The translations under genes were made by a program, and so were the position numbers. The notes beneath the pieces are model-generated. The model did no database searches. It was not told where the DNA came from and saw nothing but the letters and a program-made list of their open reading frames with translations. DNA of 64,000 nt from CAZYME01 sp964648115 (lineage in GTDB: Bacteria > Pseudomonadota > Gammaproteobacteria > Legionellales > Legionellaceae), in the NCBI GenBank assembly GCA_964648115.1, contig CAZYME010000008.1, forward strand, positions 1-64,000. The letters are read 5' to 3'. Numbering within the stretch: position 1 is the first letter of the stretch; each line of letters starts with the position of its first letter. Of this stretch, positions 16,704 through 24,538 are shown in pieces.

Positions 16704-17324
16704 CTATCTAAAAGGTTCCGGGTCCCCTTTCCCTTCGCGTACAATTACAGGGTACTCCCCCGTCAAATCAATCACAGTTGTAGGCTGCGGTCCACAGTTA
16801 CCGCCATCAATAACCAGATCAATCTGATTGCCTAATAAATCTTTAATGGCTTCCGGCTCACCCAATGGGGCTGTTGCGCCAGGCAAAATTAACGTTGAGC
16901 TCATGATGGGGGCGTCTAAACATTCTAAAAGAGATAGCGCAATGGTATTTTCTGGTACTCTCAATCCAAGGGTTTTACGTTTGGGATGCAGCATTAAACG
17001 GGGCACTTCATTGGTGGCGTTTAAAATAAATGTATACGAACCTGGAGTAAATGCTTTTAATAATCGAAAAATAGGATTACTTACCCGAGCGTAGGTACTT
17101 AGTTGGGATAAATCATAACAAACCAGCGTCATATTATGATTTTTACCTAATTGTCGCAAAGAGCGTATACGCTCCAATGCCGATTTATTACCAAGTGCAC
17201 ATCCTAAGGCGTACCCAGAATCCGTTGGATAAACAATTAACCCTCCATCTTCAACGATGGTAGCAGCCTGGCGTAACAAGCGCGCCTGCGGGTTATCCGG
17301 GTGAATCGCGAAAAACTGACCCAT
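16704..17324 (-). CDS. YciO/Sua5-family protein (threonylcarbamoyl-AMP synthase-like)
   Basis: The 206-aa protein is a YrdC-domain protein with the RNA/nucleotide-binding signature GLIVYPTDSGYALGCALGNKSAL and the LRVPEN..A..LLECLDAPIMSSTL segment. Its place beside the PHP-domain gene and trpS fits YciO rather than TsaC. YciO-type proteins resemble the TsaC/Sua5 enzyme of tRNA t6A synthesis, but their in vivo role is less certain. The start has weak ribosome-binding features; it follows the PHP gene by 15 bp. Confidence 0.88.
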   Translation of the reverse strand: MGQFFAIHPDNPQARLLRQAATIVEDGGLIVYPTDSGYALGCALGNKSALERIRSLRQLGKNHNMTLVCYDLSQLSTYARVSNPIFRLLKAFTPGSYTFILNATNEVPRLMLHPKRKTLGLRVPENTIALSLLECLDAPIMSSTLILPGATAPLGEPEAIKDLLGNQIDLVIDGGNCGPQPTTVIDLTGEYPVIVREGKGDPEPFR

Positions 17325-17339
17325 AGTTTACTAAGTCCT

Positions 17340-18167
17340 TTAGATGTTCCATTGATGCCAGATTGGTGTACAGTTTACTGGCAATGCACGCTGTTGTCCA
17401 AGAGCAACTCGCGATAAAGTATCACCATGATAATCTGACCCTGTTGAAGCCAAAAGTTCAAACCGAATACAAAGTCCAGCTAACTCCATTGAGTGTGTTA
17501 CCGTGATGTCACCCGAAACCACTTCTATTCCAGTGCCACCAGCCTCTTTAAAAACCTCAATTAACGCATGCAGCTTTGAACGCGTCAATGCATACTTTAA
17601 TGGGTGTGCAATAACAGCCTGACCTCCAGCCTGCACAATCACCGCAACTGCATCTTCAATGCTTACCCAAGCAGTGGGCACATAAGCACTTTTCCCCTGC
17701 CCTAAAAACCGCTTAAATGCGCTTTTCATGTCACGGACCACACCTTCATTGATTAGCACTTGAGCAAAATGAGGTCGACCAACGCGCTCATGTCCGGCAA
17801 TTTCACTTGCTTTTTGATAGGCATCTTGGATGCCGCATCCCTCCAAGCACTCAGAGATTTTCAGCGCACGATCTATACGGGCCTGGCTCTGACTAGCAAC
17901 CAAAGCGGACATGCCTTCATCTGCTGGATTGATGTTTAAACCAAGAATATGAATATCATATTTTTTCCAGCGGACACTAAGCTCAATTCCATTAATAATA
18001 GTAACGCCACTGTCACGCGCAGCCTCACGCAAAGGCATAAGCCCAGCTATCGTGTCGTGATCAGTTAAGGCCAGTACTCGAACGTGAGAATCGATAGCCT
18101 TATTTAACAAAGCACTAGGGCTAAGCTCCCCGTCTGAAAAATGGCTGTGACAATGGAGGTCAATCAT
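17340..18167 (-). CDS. rnm: PHP-domain phosphoesterase, YciV/RNase AM family
   Basis: The N-terminus IDLHCHSHFSDGELSPSAL carries the first PHP metal-binding motif. TDHDTIAGL and GIELSVRW follow, with HPLKYALTRSKL and the late STGSDYHG motif, a full set of metal ligands. In E. coli the homologue removes 3'-5'-bisphosphates and matures rRNA 5' ends (RNase AM). I prefer ATG 18167 (275 aa), because the six residues added by ATG 18185 are not part of the family's N-terminus. It precedes yciO on the same strand, the usual pairing. Confidence 0.9.
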   Translation of the reverse strand: MIDLHCHSHFSDGELSPSALLNKAIDSHVRVLALTDHDTIAGLMPLREAARDSGVTIINGIELSVRWKKYDIHILGLNINPADEGMSALVASQSQARIDRALKISECLEGCGIQDAYQKASEIAGHERVGRPHFAQVLINEGVVRDMKSAFKRFLGQGKSAYVPTAWVSIEDAVAVIVQAGGQAVIAHPLKYALTRSKLHALIEVFKEAGGTGIEVVSGDITVTHSMELAGLCIRFELLASTGSDYHGDTLSRVALGQQRALPVNCTPIWHQWNI

Positions 18168-18239
18168 AGTGGACAAAAATAGCATACCTTGTAGGCCGTG
18201 TCATCACTCCTCTTATCCTGATCGTAATGATTTTAACTG

Positions 18240-21200
18240 TCACCTAAAAGGAGAAGGCTTTTCTTGTTGGCAAGACTCAAAAAACGTTTGTCCTTCCGAT
18301 TGCCAAAATTTAGGAGATTTTCCTGTTCTCATCGAAACAATTCCAAGTACAGCTAATCCAGGCAGAAAACCTGTAATAACAATACTAAGAGCAATAACTA
18401 CATTAAGAACATAACGTTTCCAAGCCGGATCCTGATGCAGTGTGATATCCTGATTGCTGGCATCAAGAGCTGTATAAAAGTTGATAACACAATCCTGATT
18501 TCTTCTGGGATTTTCTAGGTCAGCGGGCTGAAGAGCTAACTCCAAACTTGTTTTAACAGCATCAAGGATACCAATCTTAGCATTATTTTCAGGTCCTGGA
18601 GCTTGAGCTCTTAAATGCGCTAAGTAACGAGTAGTTAATGGGAGTAATTTGTCAGTAATTAAGTCCAAACATTGGGCTTCTTTAGGAGCATTATCTTGCT
18701 GACGCTGTGCCTTAAGTGCGGCTTGTACTGCTATTAACTCTTCATTTTGCTGTGTTAGCCTTTCGGTATCCTGCGCTAAGATTCGACGCTCTTCCTCAAG
18801 TAAAACTTGTGCCGCTGCTAATTCTCCATTTTGATGAGTCAACCGCTCGGCATTCTGGGCTAAGGTGCGATGCTCATTTTCAAGCGCAGCTTGTGCCATT
18901 ATTAACTCTCTATTTTGCTGGGCCAATCGCTCGGTATTATAGGCTAAGATTCGACGCTCTTCCTCAAGCACCGTTTGTGCCGCTGTTAAAACACCATTTT
19001 GCTGAGCTGAGTCTTGGAGTGCACGATAAATCGGATCTTGTTCTTTCAATAACCTTAAATAAGGCTCCATCTCCCTAATGCAAGGAGCATCTCTGTTATA
19101 AAGCTCCCCTGCCTCAATATGATGTTGATAACTATAAATAGCAATCGAGCTCAGTAAAACCGCTTTTCTTGAAAAGTGGGGCAACAGTTTAATGCGAGTT
19201 AATTTTGCTTTATTAAATGCATCTAAGGATTCCAAATGCCGATCAAAATCATCATAAAGCATCATTGCTTCACGCAAAACACGAGAAGGATCAAGCCCAC
19301 GAAGAATAGTGTCTCCTGCTGTTTTAAGCAGGTTTAATAATTTACTTTTCTCTTGGTATTCTTGTGGATCATCAAGCAAGTTAGAATAAAACTGGTTGAT
19401 TTTTTCAAGATACTCTCTTGGCGTAGCCAAACGAACATCGCGAGCAAGCTCCTGAATAAAGCATTCAATTTTATGGTTTATTACTAGATCTAGAGGCGAG
19501 GCCTTTAGCATATTCGATAAGTCACCCAATAACCCCTGTTCAACATGAGGAATATTGATAGACAAATCTTGATCAATCCTGTTGAGTTCCTGAAAAAAAA
19601 TGTCGCTCTTTTTTGACAAGGCAAGATGTAAGCTTTGCTCTAAACTTTGATAAATATTCCTGGTGAATTCAGATTCAAGTCCTTGAAAGGCAGACATACC
19701 TTCTATTATTACTCTAACCATCTGCGCTTTTTCAGCAATCCCCATTTGACCATTCAAATATCCGTGTGCCACTTCCTCAATAAAAAACGCTGCAAAACGA
19801 GGAAATAACCCCGTATCAAGCTGAGAAATCTTAAGTAAATGACTAATCCTACCATTTACAGGTAGCCGCCCAAAATCCACGGTATCGCCAGGCACTGGTG
19901 ACCCGGTAGGACTAGTGGTTTTTTCATAATCACAAATCGCTCGCAAACCAGAAAGCACACGTCCAACCTTCATAACAGGGGAAGCACCGATATCTGTTAT
20001 CTCAAAATGATCATAGATTTGCTGGAAAGCTAGATGAGCATGCTCCGCGTTAACATATCCAACATGCTGTGTAGGAATGACTTGACGCAAAAATGTATTT
20101 ACTGAAGAGTGTCGATGATAATGGACTAAACGATCTTCTACCACAAAACCTGGTTTATACCCAACCCAAGCTGCTGCGGTATCTATCAATCCCTCCGCAG
20201 TCTGTTCATGCCCAGTGACAAAAGTATGCTTGCTTAATAATTGATATGATTTTTTGTTTTCGGCAACTGCTGCATAACAAAGCAGTTTTTTTTGTGCTAG
20301 CTCTCTGGCATCTAGTAACGTCGAACCTTCATCCCCATAGAGAAGTGCTTCTAATTTGTGATTAATAGTCACGCGGTCTTTTGTTTTAAAATCATCGTGA
20401 CCATGTCTTCTTAGAAATTCAATTATGTTTATTAAAATAATTTCTTGTACATGCGATGTCTTATCTTCACCCCAGGCGTCATTAACCTGCCTAGACTGAT
20501 TTAAAAAATTACCCGATCCGGTCCCATGATGCCCTGGGATTGTGTGAAGATGATATATTGTCTGAGAAGGATCAACTGGCTTAGGAATAATCGCCTTAAA
20601 CGAACGCGAGCTCTCATTCTCATAAACATATTGGGTATACTCAGAAACAATGCTGGGAACATGATAAAATCGATCGTCGACCCACCGGGTGGGCGCGCCC
20701 ATCCAACGACCACCAGGAACAGGATCGATGTTAAAAATCGCCAATTTAACGTCGGAAAGACTACCTACAAAATCATCAGGATTGCTCTGAAGTTGTTGAA
20801 TGAGCGCATTAAAAGCCGCCCCTAACGCGCCTCCTCTCATCTGCGCTTCGGTGGCTGGATTTGTACTATTGGTAATACCAGCATGATGAAATGGCCGTTG
20901 CTTGAATAAGTTCACTATTCGCTCAAGCTCATGTGCAACAAGGATAGCTTCAACAGCCCCCCGGCTAAACGCCATAATATTAATCTGTGTTTCACCACGC
21001 GCTAAGGCATGTAAAATGCTTAAAACAGCGCGCGAAATTCTATCATGAACAGCGGTACCCAATGTATCTGGGCCCTCAATCACATGAATTGATCTCCCAA
21101 TATAGGGCTCAGGTGATGTATGCGTGCACTCTCCACCCTCAATTAGTGAGCTAGCAATACTTAATGATTCACCCCGATCATAATCTACGGTTTCCTGGGG

Positions 21201-21245
21201 GGTAAATACTGTATCGGTGCCTAACAATGCAGCGGTGAAAGCCAT
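18240..21245 (-). CDS. 1001-aa putative hydrolase/coiled-coil effector (DUF2235-like N-terminus)
   Basis: The first 250 residues look like the alpha/beta-hydrolase fold of Tle1/DUF2235 lipases. There is a nucleophile elbow MAFSRGAVEA (Ser94), an acid in FNIDPVPGG (Asp174) and a His cluster in TIPGHHGTGSGN (His239/240). The first Gly of the elbow is Ala. A long helical middle follows, then a coiled coil of 28-residue repeats (about 749-850; units beginning QN.EL..AQ..L), and near the C-terminus a hydrophobic segment (YVLNVVIALSIVITGFLPGLAVLGIV) that could cross a membrane. A PmrA-type box lies 46-62 bp upstream of the ATG. Together these suggest a regulated type IV effector acting on host membranes, but that is inference. 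Confidence 0.7.
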   Translation of the reverse strand: MAFTAALLGTDTVFTPQETVDYDRGESLSIASSLIEGGECTHTSPEPYIGRSIHVIEGPDTLGTAVHDRISRAVLSILHALARGETQINIMAFSRGAVEAILVAHELERIVNLFKQRPFHHAGITNSTNPATEAQMRGGALGAAFNALIQQLQSNPDDFVGSLSDVKLAIFNIDPVPGGRWMGAPTRWVDDRFYHVPSIVSEYTQYVYENESSRSFKAIIPKPVDPSQTIYHLHTIPGHHGTGSGNFLNQSRQVNDAWGEDKTSHVQEIILINIIEFLRRHGHDDFKTKDRVTINHKLEALLYGDEGSTLLDARELAQKKLLCYAAVAENKKSYQLLSKHTFVTGHEQTAEGLIDTAAAWVGYKPGFVVEDRLVHYHRHSSVNTFLRQVIPTQHVGYVNAEHAHLAFQQIYDHFEITDIGASPVMKVGRVLSGLRAICDYEKTTSPTGSPVPGDTVDFGRLPVNGRISHLLKISQLDTGLFPRFAAFFIEEVAHGYLNGQMGIAEKAQMVRVIIEGMSAFQGLESEFTRNIYQSLEQSLHLALSKKSDIFFQELNRIDQDLSINIPHVEQGLLGDLSNMLKASPLDLVINHKIECFIQELARDVRLATPREYLEKINQFYSNLLDDPQEYQEKSKLLNLLKTAGDTILRGLDPSRVLREAMMLYDDFDRHLESLDAFNKAKLTRIKLLPHFSRKAVLLSSIAIYSYQHHIEAGELYNRDAPCIREMEPYLRLLKEQDPIYRALQDSAQQNGVLTAAQTVLEEERRILAYNTERLAQQNRELIMAQAALENEHRTLAQNAERLTHQNGELAAAQVLLEEERRILAQDTERLTQQNEELIAVQAALKAQRQQDNAPKEAQCLDLITDKLLPLTTRYLAHLRAQAPGPENNAKIGILDAVKTSLELALQPADLENPRRNQDCVINFYTALDASNQDITLHQDPAWKRYVLNVVIALSIVITGFLPGLAVLGIVSMRTGKSPKFWQSEGQTFFESCQQEKPSPFR
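18695..19005. repeat. Tandem 84-bp repeats encoding a 28-residue coiled-coil unit
   Basis: About 3.5 imperfect copies lie within the 1001-aa gene. Each encodes a unit of the form QNxELxxAQxxLExERRxLA followed by xxxERLxx. Period-7 hydrophobic spacing indicates a coiled coil. Copies 1 and 3 share the longest identical stretch (LEEERRILA). Confidence 0.8.
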
Positions 21246-21290
21246 TTGCAGATCTCATAAATAATAGCCCTTTTAGTCTAATATAAAATC

Positions 21291-21307
21291 ATTAAGGGAA
21301 TATTAAG
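21291..21307 (-). promoter_or_regulatory. PmrA-type box upstream of the 1001-aa gene
   Basis: Read on the minus strand the sequence is CTTAATATTCCCTTAAT, two identical CTTAAT hexamers spaced 11 bp apart. This matches the published PmrA consensus (YTTAAK-N5-YTTAAK) known to control many Legionella and Coxiella type IV effectors. Possible -10 elements downstream are TATATT (21280-21285) and TATTAT (21261-21266). The first leaves a more plausible leader length. Confidence 0.65.
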
Positions 21308-21477
21308 TCGGCATGCTTAAAAACAGAGCTTAAAGCCGGAGCGGTGACTCCGGTTCATGAAATGACCAAGCGTGTTTTTTTTTTAAATTTTCCACATATA
21401 CTCTATGAGACATCCAGGTGTTTTGCTAAGATGTCCTGCGTAGTACTTAATATTGGTCTCTTTAATTTCTAATTTTC

Positions 21478-21485
21478 AAGGAAGG
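21478..21485 (+). promoter_or_regulatory. Strong ribosome-binding site for the Cys-Gly-repeat peptide
   Basis: AAGGAAGG stands 5 nt before the ATG at 21491, the strongest Shine-Dalgarno sequence near a small gene in this window, and suggests high expression. A weak TTGCTA / TAATAT pair lies further upstream, with 19-bp spacing. Confidence 0.6.
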
Positions 21486-21490
21486 TTATC

Positions 21491-21724
21491 ATGAAAAAAA
21501 GTTCATTAGCTGTTGCTGCGTTATTGACAACATTATCAGCTGCTGCAATCGTACCTGTTGCTTTTGCTGCTGATTCAAGTGCTGCACAAGTTACATCTTG
21601 CAAAGGCTGCACTGGTTGTACTGGTTGCAAAGGCTGTACTGGTTGCAAAGGCTGTAAAGGTTGCAAAGGCTGCAAAGGTTGTGCTGGTTCTTGTGGTGGC
21701 TGCAATGGTTGCAGCGGTAGCTAA
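21491..21724 (+). CDS. Secreted Cys-Gly repeat peptide, possible modified metallophore precursor
   Basis: The 77-aa protein has a clear Sec signal (MKKSSLAVAALLTTLSAAA, cleavage near AFA-ADSS). The mature part is built of C-x-G-C triplets (SCKGCTGCTGCKGC...), with 13 cysteines in about 41 residues, ending SCGGCNGCSGS. This resembles the low-complexity cysteine-repeat precursors of periplasmic metallophores such as the HvfA-type and bufferin-type peptides, which MNIO enzymes modify. No MNIO or partner gene is seen in the neighbourhood. It could instead bind metal unmodified. The gene is followed by a 12-bp-stem hairpin and a DUF6969-like gene on the same strand. Confidence 0.8.
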   Translation: MKKSSLAVAALLTTLSAAAIVPVAFAADSSAAQVTSCKGCTGCTGCKGCTGCKGCKGCKGCKGCAGSCGGCNGCSGS

Positions 21725-21764
21725 TTGCTATCTCATTTATCTTTCAAAGATAAATGTTACCAAT

Positions 21765-21793
21765 TCACTAGCAGGGTATGTCCCTGCTAGTGA
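21765..21793 (+). terminator. Strong hairpin after the Cys-repeat gene
   Basis: TCACTAGCAGGG and CCCTGCTAGTGA form a perfect 12-bp stem with a 5-nt loop. No U-run follows directly (GTCTTGTAG), so it may be a partial terminator or an RNA-stabilising hairpin that sets the expression ratio between this gene and the one at 21825. Confidence 0.5.
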
Positions 21794-21824
21794 GTCTTGT
21801 AGTTAAAAAAATCTTGAATTATTT

Positions 21825-22550
21825 ATGCTAACAGACTCTATATTTAGTTTACCTACATTAACACCGTGGCGAAAATCAAAAATGCTGGGCTACGCTGAAC
21901 AAGTGTTAACCACACAGCAGCAGATGACGACCAATACGGGCAAAAACATTCTGCATTATACGTTGCAAAAAACGCGCCGACATACACGTATGAATCACTA
22001 CCCAAAAGGTGATCGTATTGATCATCAAACTGGCGCACAGTATTTTTACCATTGCCATCGAGAGAATACCGACCGCCAAGAGCACGGGCATTTTCATTGT
22101 TTTTTACGCTATAAACATATCCCGAAAAAGTGTAAACCAACACCATTAGCGGATTGGGATAAATACATTGACAACCCCATGACACATCTAATTGCTATCG
22201 CAATGGATCGATACGGCCAACCTATTCGTTTATTTACTGTAAATCGTTGGGTAACTTCTGAAGTTTGGTATGACGCAGAACATAGCCCCACATTTATAAA
22301 CCGATTCAAAATGACGTTAACAAATGACCCTCATTGGCAAGTGCTTGACCAATGGGTTGAATCAATGCTGCATCTATTTGCACCACAAATTGCTTGGCTG
22401 CACCATCAACGTGACCACGTTATAGCTCACCATAAATTACAAAATGCTGATAATAACGTGTATGAAGATGAAAATATTGAAGAGCTATCCGAAATTTCAA
22501 TCGATTTAAAAAACCAAATTCAATGGATTCTCGGAGCACATAGTCAGTGA
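21825..22550 (+). CDS. His-rich DUF6969-like protein of unknown function
   Basis: I recognise this only tentatively as a DUF6969-type protein. The conserved-looking core reads HYPKGDRIDHQTGAQYFYHCHR, then EHGHFHCFLRYK, and later PMTHLIAIAMDRYGQPIRLFTVNRWVT. The dense His/Cys content (HCHR, EHGHFHCF) could form a metal site. There is no signal peptide, so it is likely cytosolic. The length is 241 aa. It ends in a GTGA overlap with ybeY, so it is probably co-transcribed with ybeY-corC-cpxRA. Its position directly after a Cys-repeat secreted peptide is notable, but no functional link is shown. Confidence 0.65.
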   Translation: MLTDSIFSLPTLTPWRKSKMLGYAEQVLTTQQQMTTNTGKNILHYTLQKTRRHTRMNHYPKGDRIDHQTGAQYFYHCHRENTDRQEHGHFHCFLRYKHIPKKCKPTPLADWDKYIDNPMTHLIAIAMDRYGQPIRLFTVNRWVTSEVWYDAEHSPTFINRFKMTLTNDPHWQVLDQWVESMLHLFAPQIAWLHHQRDHVIAHHKLQNADNNVYEDENIEELSEISIDLKNQIQWILGAHSQ

Positions 22551-23014
22551 GTTACCACATTGATATTCAACACGCCAATGACGAAGCGCTTCCCGTTACA
22601 GACGAAACACTTCGTCATTGGGTAACCTCATCGCTCTTGTTACACCGTGACACAGCCGAACTAACCTTACGCTTTGTAAACATTGAAGAAATTACCAGCC
22701 TCAACCACTTATACCGCAAAAAAAACCAGCCAACCAATGTATTAGCCTTCCCTGCCACTCATCCTGCAAATATCGAGCTCGAATACCCCTTACTAGGTGA
22801 TGTCATTATATGTCCAGCGGTTTTAAAACAAGAAAGCCTGGAGCAAGAAAAACCTTTAGCCGCTCACTGGGCACATATTGTCACGCATGGCGTACTGCAT
22901 TTATTAGGCTATGATCATATTAAGGATGACGATACAGTAGAGATGCAAGCTGTTGAGATTCAATTGCTTGCGGAATTTGGTTTTGATAACCCCTACGAAA
23001 CAGAGGCCGACTAG
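22547..23014 (+). CDS. ybeY: Endoribonuclease YbeY
   Basis: YbeY is the zinc-dependent RNase for 16S rRNA 3'-end maturation and ribosome quality control. The metal site HGVLHLLGYDH (H-x3-H-x5-H) is intact, and the fold segment NVLAFPATHP precedes it. Translation starts at GTG 22547, overlapping the previous stop by 4 bp. It is followed immediately by corC, the usual ybeY-corC pairing. The length of 155 aa is normal. Confidence 0.95.
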   Translation: MSYHIDIQHANDEALPVTDETLRHWVTSSLLLHRDTAELTLRFVNIEEITSLNHLYRKKNQPTNVLAFPATHPANIELEYPLLGDVIICPAVLKQESLEQEKPLAAHWAHIVTHGVLHLLGYDHIKDDDTVEMQAVEIQLLAEFGFDNPYETEAD

Positions 23015-23015
23015 A

Positions 23016-23861
23016 TTGAAAAGAGAAGACGATGCCAGCTCCTGGCTCATGCGGTTAAAACAGTTTTTACAGATTGAGCCACAAAGTAAAGAGCAATTAA
23101 TTACCCTGTTACGCGACGCACAAAATCGTGCACTCATTGACGCAGAAACGCTTGCGATGATTGAAGGGGTTATCTTATTTTCCCAAATGAAAGTCAGAGA
23201 CATCATGCTGCCTAAAAAACAAATGGCGTGTGTCTCAGAAGATGCTGAACTCGGTGAAGTTATCAAGATAGTTACCCAGTCAGGGCATTCTCGATTCCCA
23301 GTCACTGATAATAAAAATGATGTCATTGGTGTTTTACACGCAAAAGACCTACTGCGTTTCCAGGCAGAAGAAGATGTCGAATTTGATTTACAGGACATTG
23401 TTCGTCAAGCAACTTATGTTCCCGAAAGCAAGCGCCTTGATATTCTCCTCAGCGAATTTCGTTCTAACCGTAACCACATGGCTATTGTTGTTGACGAATA
23501 TGGTGAGGTAAGTGGGTTTGTAACACTTGAAGACATTATTGAGCAAATTATTGGTGACATTGAAGACGAGTTTGATATTGATGAAGAAGCTTATATTAAG
23601 GCACATGGTGACGCGCATTATATTATAAAAGCGCATACACCTATTGATGAATTCAACGAACAATTGCAAACTAACTTTAGTGACGAGTCCTATGATACGA
23701 TTGGTGGTATTGTAATGACAAATTTTGGCTATTTACCCAAGCGCGGCGAAACCATAGTTATTGATCAATTTGAATTTAAGGTTATTAACGCTGATGCCAT
23801 GCGCATTAAATTGCTAGAGTGTTTTGACCTACGGCCACAAAATAGGAATCCCGTGGAATGA
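23016..23861 (+). CDS. corC: CorC-family CBS-domain protein (Mg/Co homeostasis)
   Basis: Two CBS domains (VRDIMLPKKQMACVSEDAEL... and ATYVPESKRLDILLSEFRSNRNHMAIVVDEYGEVSGFVTLEDI) precede the CorC/HlyC C-terminal domain (TIGGIVMTNFGYLPKRGE). I start it at TTG 23016, just after the ybeY stop, because AGAGG lies about 9 nt upstream and the N-terminus then reads KREDDASSW. The longer frame back to 22953 would run inside ybeY. Members assist magnesium/cobalt efflux or tolerance. It ends in a 4-bp overlap with cpxR. Confidence 0.92.
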   Translation: MKREDDASSWLMRLKQFLQIEPQSKEQLITLLRDAQNRALIDAETLAMIEGVILFSQMKVRDIMLPKKQMACVSEDAELGEVIKIVTQSGHSRFPVTDNKNDVIGVLHAKDLLRFQAEEDVEFDLQDIVRQATYVPESKRLDILLSEFRSNRNHMAIVVDEYGEVSGFVTLEDIIEQIIGDIEDEFDIDEEAYIKAHGDAHYIIKAHTPIDEFNEQLQTNFSDESYDTIGGIVMTNFGYLPKRGETIVIDQFEFKVINADAMRIKLLECFDLRPQNRNPVE

Positions 23862-24538
23862 CCTGCAATATCTTGATAATCGATGATGACACTGAGCTCA
23901 CCGATCTTCTCGTGCAGTACTTAGAGCCGGAAGGGTTTGAGCTTAGCTGTGTCCACGATGGCGAAAGTGGAATAAAAAAAGCACTAAACCAATCCTTTGA
24001 TGCCATTATTCTTGATGTGATGCTCCCTAAACTCAACGGTTTTGAAGTACTGAAGGCCATTCGCGAGCATTTAGATACGCCTGTACTTATGCTCACTGCA
24101 CGTGGTGACGATATTGACCGCATTGTAGGGCTTGAAATTGGAGCTGATGATTATTTACCGAAGCCCTGCAATCCACGAGAACTATTAGCAAGGTTGCGAG
24201 CAATTTTAAGGCGCTCACAAAAAACCCCGGTACACAAACCCGTCATTGAACAGCACAATGTTGTTGTAGATTGCGCTAAACGGCTGGCTACGCTTCGTGG
24301 CGAAGAATTAGAGTTGACCAATGCCGAGTTTAATATTCTTGAAATGCTCATTAAATCGCCAGGACAAGCTTTTTCTAAGGAAGAACTGACTGAATACGCA
24401 CTGGGTCGTAAATTTACTGCCTATGACCGCAGTATTGATGTACACATCAGTAACTTACGTAATAAGCTGGGTGATAATCCTTCCGGTGAAACATTGATAA
24501 AAACAGTCCGGGGCTTTGGTTATTTATTCAATGCGTAG
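23858..24538 (+). CDS. cpxR: CpxR-like response regulator
   Basis: This is an OmpR/PhoB-class regulator. The receiver domain has the acidic pocket IDDD, the phospho-acceptor Asp in ILDVMLPKLNGF, and Lys in LPKPCNPREL. The winged-helix output domain has LTNAEFNILEMLI and SIDVHISNLRNKLG...IKTVRGFGYLF. The N- and C-terminal sequences fit CpxR, and the kinase follows with an 8-bp overlap. In L. pneumophila CpxR controls many icm/dot and effector genes, so this pair is likely relevant to virulence here. Confidence 0.92.
   Translation: MTCNILIIDDDTELTDLLVQYLEPEGFELSCVHDGESGIKKALNQSFDAIILDVMLPKLNGFEVLKAIREHLDTPVLMLTARGDDIDRIVGLEIGADDYLPKPCNPRELLARLRAILRRSQKTPVHKPVIEQHNVVVDCAKRLATLRGEELELTNAEFNILEMLIKSPGQAFSKEELTEYALGRKFTAYDRSIDVHISNLRNKLGDNPSGETLIKTVRGFGYLFNA

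Noticed and set aside
21469..21705. Minus-strand frame reading repeated PLQPLQPVQ
   Set aside because: It is the reverse reading of the Cys-Gly triplet repeats of the plus-strand gene, which has a signal peptide and a strong ribosome-binding site.
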